This document shows, piece after piece, positions 60,640 through 64,000 of a DNA stretch of 64,000 nucleotides (position 1 is its first letter; the number at the start of each line of letters is the position of its first letter). The translations under genes and the position numbers were made by a program. The DNA is from Pseudochrobactrum kiredjianiae. GTDB taxonomy: Bacteria; Pseudomonadota; Alphaproteobacteria; Rhizobiales; Rhizobiaceae. The DNA lies in contig NZ_JAUCBM010000001.1 in the NCBI RefSeq assembly GCF_030362795.1, positions 496,001 through 560,000 of the forward strand, read 5' to 3'. The notes under the pieces were generated by a model. It did not search any database. It was given only the letters and a program-made list of their open reading frames with translations, and was not told the origin of the DNA.

Positions 60640-62025
60640 ATGCGATTTGCAAATGTATTTCCGTCCGTTTTACAACTTATTGGCCGCACACCTCTCGTTG
60701 AACTCAGTGGGTTTGATACAGGGAAGTGCCGGTTATTTGCAAAGCTGGAGAGCCAAAATCCGTCTGGTTCCATTAAAGACCGGGTTGCACTCAGTATTAT
60801 TTCTGCGGCCGAACAATCTGGTCAATTGCGCGCTGGCGGTACGATCGTGGAGGCCACCGCCGGTAATACCGGCCTTGGGCTGGCGCAGGTCGCTGCTCTG
60901 CGTGGTTATCACTTGATTCTCGCTATTCCCGATAAAATGTCAAAAGAGAAAATCCGGCATTTACGCGCATTGGGAGCGGATGTCCGGCTGACCCGCTGTG
61001 ATGTGGGGAAAGACCATCCTGATCATTATCAGAATGTGGCGCGCCGTATTGCCGAGGAAATACCGGAGGCATTTTTTGCCGACCAATTCTCCAATCCGGC
61101 AAATCCGCAGGCACACGAGACAACAACGGGACCGGAGATTTGGGAGCAGACAGATCATGCAGTCGATGCCGTGATTGTCGGTGCCGGTTCCGGTGGAACA
61201 CTGACCGGACTTGGTCGTTATTTTCGCGCTGTCTCTCCGCAAACCCAGATTATTCTGGCTGATCCAGAAGGGTCAGTGCTAGCGCCTTTTATCAGGACAG
61301 GGCGGATTGGGCAGGCAGGAGAATGGTCTGTTGAGGGGATTGGGCAGGATTACATTCCTGAGAATGCTGATCTTTCTTTTGTCAGTCGTGCCTATACGAT
61401 CTCCGACCGGCAATCCATTCAGGCTGCCCGTGATTTATTGTTGCGTGAGGGGATTTTAGCCGGAACATCATCCGGTACCTTGCTGGCGGCGGCACTGCAT
61501 TATTGCCGTGAACAGACTGAGCCCAAAAATGTTGTGACACTGATTTGCGACAGCGGTTCCAAATATTTATCGAAGATATTTGATGATAACTGGCTGCGTG
61601 AGCGGCATTTGTCGGAGCGCATTACTCAGGGCAATCTGGAGGATCTGATTTCGCGGCGTCATCAGGATGGTGCGGTAGAGGTGACCGCACCGGATGAAAA
61701 TCTGCTGGATGCTTACGGACGGATGCGGCGCAATGCAGTATCGCAATTGCCGGTGCTGGATGGTGGCAAGCTTGTTGGCATTATTGATGAAAGTGACATT
61801 CTGAAAGTGGTCGAAGGACCGCCGGAAGGGCGCTGGTCGCGCTTTGCCGCACAGGTCTCTACGGCCATGACAGCGCAGCCACGTGTGTTGCAGGTTGATG
61901 CGCCTTTGAGTGCATTGCAGAGTTTTTTCGACAGGGATGAAGTGGCATTGATTGTTGACGGTGATGACTTTATCGGCCTGATTACGCGCATCGATCTGAT
62001 TAATCATCTGCGTTACACGGGTTAA
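60640..62025 (+). CDS. Cystathionine beta-synthase type PLP enzyme with CBS domains
   Basis: 461 residues. The fold II PLP domain (about 1-315) carries the Schiff-base lysine in NPSGSIKDRVAL, TAGNTGLGLAQVAAL, and the phosphate loop GAGSGGTLTG; residues 335-460 are two CBS domains (VSQLPVLDGGKLVGIIDE, VALIVDGDDFIGLITRIDL) that would bind adenosyl ligands. It joins homocysteine or O-acetylserine-type substrates with a thiol or sulfide; without a neighbouring gamma-lyase, the choice between cystathionine synthase and cysteine synthase is open. ATG 60640 follows AAAGGAG. Confidence 0.88.
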   Translation: MRFANVFPSVLQLIGRTPLVELSGFDTGKCRLFAKLESQNPSGSIKDRVALSIISAAEQSGQLRAGGTIVEATAGNTGLGLAQVAALRGYHLILAIPDKMSKEKIRHLRALGADVRLTRCDVGKDHPDHYQNVARRIAEEIPEAFFADQFSNPANPQAHETTTGPEIWEQTDHAVDAVIVGAGSGGTLTGLGRYFRAVSPQTQIILADPEGSVLAPFIRTGRIGQAGEWSVEGIGQDYIPENADLSFVSRAYTISDRQSIQAARDLLLREGILAGTSSGTLLAAALHYCREQTEPKNVVTLICDSGSKYLSKIFDDNWLRERHLSERITQGNLEDLISRRHQDGAVEVTAPDENLLDAYGRMRRNAVSQLPVLDGGKLVGIIDESDILKVVEGPPEGRWSRFAAQVSTAMTAQPRVLQVDAPLSALQSFFDRDEVALIVDGDDFIGLITRIDLINHLRYTG

Positions 62026-62040
62026 ACAGGCATAAAAAAA

Positions 62041-62077
62041 ACGGCCATATGCTGCAAGGTGCATATGGCCGTTTCAG
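62041..62077 (+). terminator. Terminator after the PLP enzyme gene
   Basis: ACGGCCATATGC-TGCAAGGT-GCATATGGCCGT, twelve-base perfect stem preceded by an A-run; 15 bases after the stop. Confidence 0.85.
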
Positions 62078-62246
62078 CTTTTTCCGGTCAGTATCAGCTT
62101 AATGCAAGCCGCATATTCATACGATGACGGTACAGTTGTGTACCGGAAGTACAAGAGCAGCGCTAAGCTCATCTTTTCTTGGCGTTGTTGTGGAGATCCA
62201 ACTGCCGGAAAATGCTTATTTGAACTGAGTTTGTTTCCGGTATTTC

Positions 62247-62414
62247 TTAGCCTAAAGCTGCAATCAGGCTTGTTGAGATTGCCCAGATAAGAAATGCGGC
62301 GGGAACAGCCAGACCGGCAAGAAAGATCCCGAGAAAAACAAATGCCGCTTCATCTGTGCGGTTTTTCATCTGATCGGCAGGCTTTTGCCAAAGAGCGGGT
62401 ACACCATCATACAT
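62247..62414 (-). CDS. 55-residue membrane protein, unknown
   Basis: A short gene read on the minus strand: MYDGVPALWQKPADQMKNRT, then one or two closely packed hydrophobic stretches (about residues 24-53: AAFVFLGIFLAGLAVPAAFL and the following WAISTSLIAALG), stop TAA. The site GGAGGAGACCTGCA is nearly perfect, nine bases before ATG, better than most genes here, and its codon use matches neighbours while the surroundings are AT-rich. No family recognised. It stands alone between a terminator and an AT-rich gap. Confidence 0.75.
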   Translation of the reverse strand: MYDGVPALWQKPADQMKNRTDEAAFVFLGIFLAGLAVPAAFLIWAISTSLIAALG

Positions 62415-62870
62415 TGCAGGTCTCCTCCGATATAGTCTTAATGAATTTATTATGATCCGAATGTGAAATACTGCAATACTGAATATAAAAAGATTTGAAT
62501 TGCACGAAAATGATGGTATTAGCTATCTTGTTGTGAGTTTGAATTTGAATTTTGAAATATTTTCTACAGAATCTGATTGATTTTTTTAATTTAAGTCTAT
62601 GATATTTATAAATTTTTCTTTTATACTGTAGATTCTGAAGTATCTGTAATTTCAATAAATGCTGAATGTCTCGAAAAATATGAGATTTCTGTATGGATTG
62701 TCGTTGAGATAACCCGACAAATTTAAGCAAAATCGGTGTCTGTTGAGTCGGGCAAATCACACGCACTTTGCTGCAGCGCACATGACTTCTTTGATCCCAT
62801 GATCGTGATGGAATCCATAAGACGGATGGCTGCCTTGCAATGCTGCATAACTGTTATGCATTATTGTTTA
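62415..62870. other. AT-rich gap, no convincing gene
   Basis: A 124-codon frame on the minus strand (62407-62781) has lysine/isoleucine-rich composition from AT-rich DNA and no ribosome binding site, so I reject it. The stretch ends with the promoter of the small RNA. Confidence 0.5.
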
Positions 62871-62899
62871 TTGTCGGTTTTTTTATCTGCCGTTATATG
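62871..62899 (+). promoter_or_regulatory. Promoter of the small RNA
   Basis: -35 TTGTCG (62871-62876) and -10 TATATG (62894-62899) with a 17-base spacer. This predicts transcription from about 62906, exactly where the first hairpin begins. Confidence 0.55.
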
Positions 62900-62905
62900 T
62901 CTGTC

Positions 62906-63022
62906 CATCGGGTTCGTTCTCCTCCTCCCAATTGAGCCCGATGACGGAATGCGGCACTCCTCCTCCCAGCCGCATCCATGATCAGGCCGCGCATCTCCTC
63001 CCCCGCGCGGCCTTTTTCTTTT
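62906..63022 (+). ncRNA. Small RNA with three anti-Shine-Dalgarno hairpin loops
   Basis: Hairpin 1: CATCGGG (62906-62912) / CCCGATG (62937-62943). Hairpin 2: ATGCGGC (62949-62955) / GCCGCAT (62969-62975). Hairpin 3, the terminator: AGGCCGCGC (62984-62992) / GCGCGGCCT (63005-63013) followed by TTTTCTTTT. Loops 1 and 2 both carry the identical 11-mer CTCCTCCTCCC; loop 3 carries CTCCTCCCCC. This is the architecture of the alphaproteobacterial alpha-r14 / cuckoo (CcsR-like) sRNAs, which pair with ribosome binding sites of target mRNAs. About 115 nt. No open frame explains it. Confidence 0.85.
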
Positions 63023-63239
63023 CTCCCGAGACTTTTTTGATATTGCGGTGCTCTCTGTCTTTCAGACGAAAGCATATTCAATTTTGTTTGAATTTTTGCT
63101 GAGCCCTGTTTGATTTTGGTCAATGCAGTGTAAGAGTGCACTGCCTGATCTGATGTTGCTGACAGAGCTTTGTTTGCGATCTGACGGTCAAATCTGTTTA
63201 CTCCCTGCCATTTGTTCATTGCCTATGAAGGATATAAAA

Positions 63240-63911
63240 GTGAAGCAGCGCGATAGTTCGGTATTTCTGAATTCCTATTCCGGTTTTCTGTTTGATATGG
63301 ACGGTACTCTGGTCAATTCCATTCCGGTTGTGGAGCGGATTTGGCTGGAATGGGCAGCTGAGCACGGCATTGACGGACAGGAATTGCTGAAACAGGTGCA
63401 TGGTATCCGCGTTGTTGATGTGATCAAAATGCTGAACATGCCGCATCTTGATCCGGACGCGATTGCAGCAGTGTTTCTTGCTGAAGAAATGCAGGACTTC
63501 GCCGGTATCCGCGCTATTGCCGGTGCAAAAGATTTTATAGCCAGCCTGCCTGCAGACCGTTGGACAATTGTCACCTCAGCGCCGCGTGAACTGGCGGAAG
63601 CCCGTTTGGCCGCCGCCGGTCTTCCGGTGCCGGAAACGATTGTCGTGGCTGAGGATGTTACAGCCGGTAAACCTGACCCGTCCGGCTATCGTCTGGGCGC
63701 ACAGCGTCTTGGCTTTGATGCTGCCGATTGTCTGGTGTTTGAAGATGCGCCAGCCGGTATTGCAGCAGGGCAGGCGGCAGATGCGCAGGTCGTGGTTATT
63801 ACTGAAACGCACAGCCATCCGGTGACCGGTGGTAATGTAGACTTTCGTGATTTTACTAATTTGGGTCTGATGCAGGATAGCGACGGGCGTTTGCGTCTTA
63901 GTGTTGGCTAA
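63240..63911 (+). CDS. HAD-superfamily sugar phosphatase
   Basis: 223 residues. Motif I FLFDMDGTLVNS (nucleophile and acid aspartates), cap helices about 30-85, motif II VTSAPRELAEARL, motif III lysine in AGKPDPSGYRLGA and motif IV LVFEDAPAGIAAG. Resembles GPP/YfbT/beta-phosphoglucomutase-like phosphatases acting on sugar or glycerol phosphates. I prefer GTG 63240, preceded by AAGGAT at eight bases; ATG 63225 is in frame. It follows the small RNA by about 220 bases and is convergent with the XdhC-like gene. Confidence 0.85.
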   Translation: MKQRDSSVFLNSYSGFLFDMDGTLVNSIPVVERIWLEWAAEHGIDGQELLKQVHGIRVVDVIKMLNMPHLDPDAIAAVFLAEEMQDFAGIRAIAGAKDFIASLPADRWTIVTSAPRELAEARLAAAGLPVPETIVVAEDVTAGKPDPSGYRLGAQRLGFDAADCLVFEDAPAGIAAGQAADAQVVVITETHSHPVTGGNVDFRDFTNLGLMQDSDGRLRLSVG

Positions 63912-63922
63912 AAGCTTATTAG

Positions 63923-64000
63923 TCAGGCCTTGCGATAGGCCTGAATAATCTCTGCCAAAATAGCTATGGCAATTTCTGCCGGTTCCTGTGCGCTGATCGC
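63923..64000 (-). CDS. XdhC-family protein, C-terminal end only
   Basis: The last 25 residues before a TGA at 63923, ending AEIAIAILAEIIQAYRKA, preceded by SAQEP. The pattern (pTPAEIAxxILAEIixxrr) is the C-terminus of XdhC/CoxF proteins, which load the sulfurated molybdenum cofactor into xanthine-dehydrogenase-like enzymes. The rest of the gene lies outside the window. Confidence 0.65.
   Translation of the reverse strand, partial: AISAQEPAEIAIAILAEIIQAYRKA

Noticed and set aside
62407-62781. 124-codon minus-strand frame
   Set aside because: Lys/Ile/Tyr-rich composition of random AT-rich DNA, no start signal, and overlaps the better-supported 55-residue gene start.
62893-63219. 108-codon minus-strand frame across the small RNA
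   Set aside because: Its apparent GGGAGGAGGAG ribosome sites are the complement of the sRNA loops; the protein is low in hydrophobic core and unlike any family.

Overview
The window looks like chromosomal DNA of an alphaproteobacterium of the Hyphomicrobiales, most likely Brucellaceae (Ochrobactrum / Pseudochrobactrum-like). This is inferred from gene content and style: HWE histidine kinases, a FixJ-type regulator, a proline-tailed phosphomannomutase / GDP-mannose pair, preTA plus hydA pyrimidine degradation, Brucella-like palindromic repeats with AGAGCGCCGTGTGCC and AGAGCATAATT arms, and a small RNA with CUCCUCC loops typical of alphaproteobacteria. Codon use is even throughout, and I see no prophage, IS transposase, CRISPR array or plasmid backbone.

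Layout. 1-2060: tRNA-Pro, then phosphomannomutase. 2.1-4.4 kb: a GDP-mannose pyrophosphorylase fused to an AGE-type sugar isomerase. 4.6-7.2 kb: glpR-glpD. 7.5-11.9 kb: a GAF/Fis regulator, acetaldehyde dehydrogenase, alcohol dehydrogenase and a DUF779 protein, an alcohol-oxidation module. 11.9-14.3 kb: membrane PQQ glucose dehydrogenase. 14.5-17.5 kb: copA-copZ behind a textbook CueR promoter; cueR itself is at 24.5-25.0 kb. 17.6-24.5 kb: a GGDEF-EAL protein, an LTA-synthase-like phosphotransferase and an HWE histidine kinase. 25.4-26.9 kb: a semialdehyde dehydrogenase. 26.9-33.6 kb: a divergent magnesium locus, with mgtA and two small translationally coupled genes on the minus strand behind a long structured leader, and mgtC with a two-component system on the plus strand. 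33.8-34.0 kb: two tRNA-Arg. 34.2-35.9 kb: orphan histidine kinase. 36.2-38.5 kb: pseudouridine catabolism (HTH-PsuK and PsuG). 38.7-43.1 kb: RND efflux adaptor and pump. 43.2-50.1 kb: complete reductive pyrimidine degradation (hydA, amidohydrolase, TetR regulator, preA, preT). 50.4-64 kb: CoxG-like protein, pgi, an AstE/AspA-family hydrolase with a HAD phosphatase, a secreted protein, a DUF4344 metallopeptidase with a rhodanese-like tail, FadD with a histone-H1-like N-terminal tail, cystathionine beta-synthase-type enzyme, a 55-residue membrane protein, a small RNA, a second HAD phosphatase and the end of an XdhC-like gene.

The most interesting non-coding elements are (1) a small RNA at about 62906-63022 made of three hairpins, each presenting an anti-Shine-Dalgarno CUCCUCC loop, with a matching promoter and terminator; (2) the ~260-nt leader of the mgtA operon, with a 16-codon leader ORF and a hairpin that buries the next ribosome binding site; (3) two four-copy tandem repeats (27 bp at 37401, 24 bp at 46241); (4) a family of at least six mosaic palindromic repeats, one of which has been split by a second repeat; and (5) tandem palindromic operators in front of the HTH-pseudouridine kinase. 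All functional statements are from reading the sequence and knowledge of the families; no database search was possible.
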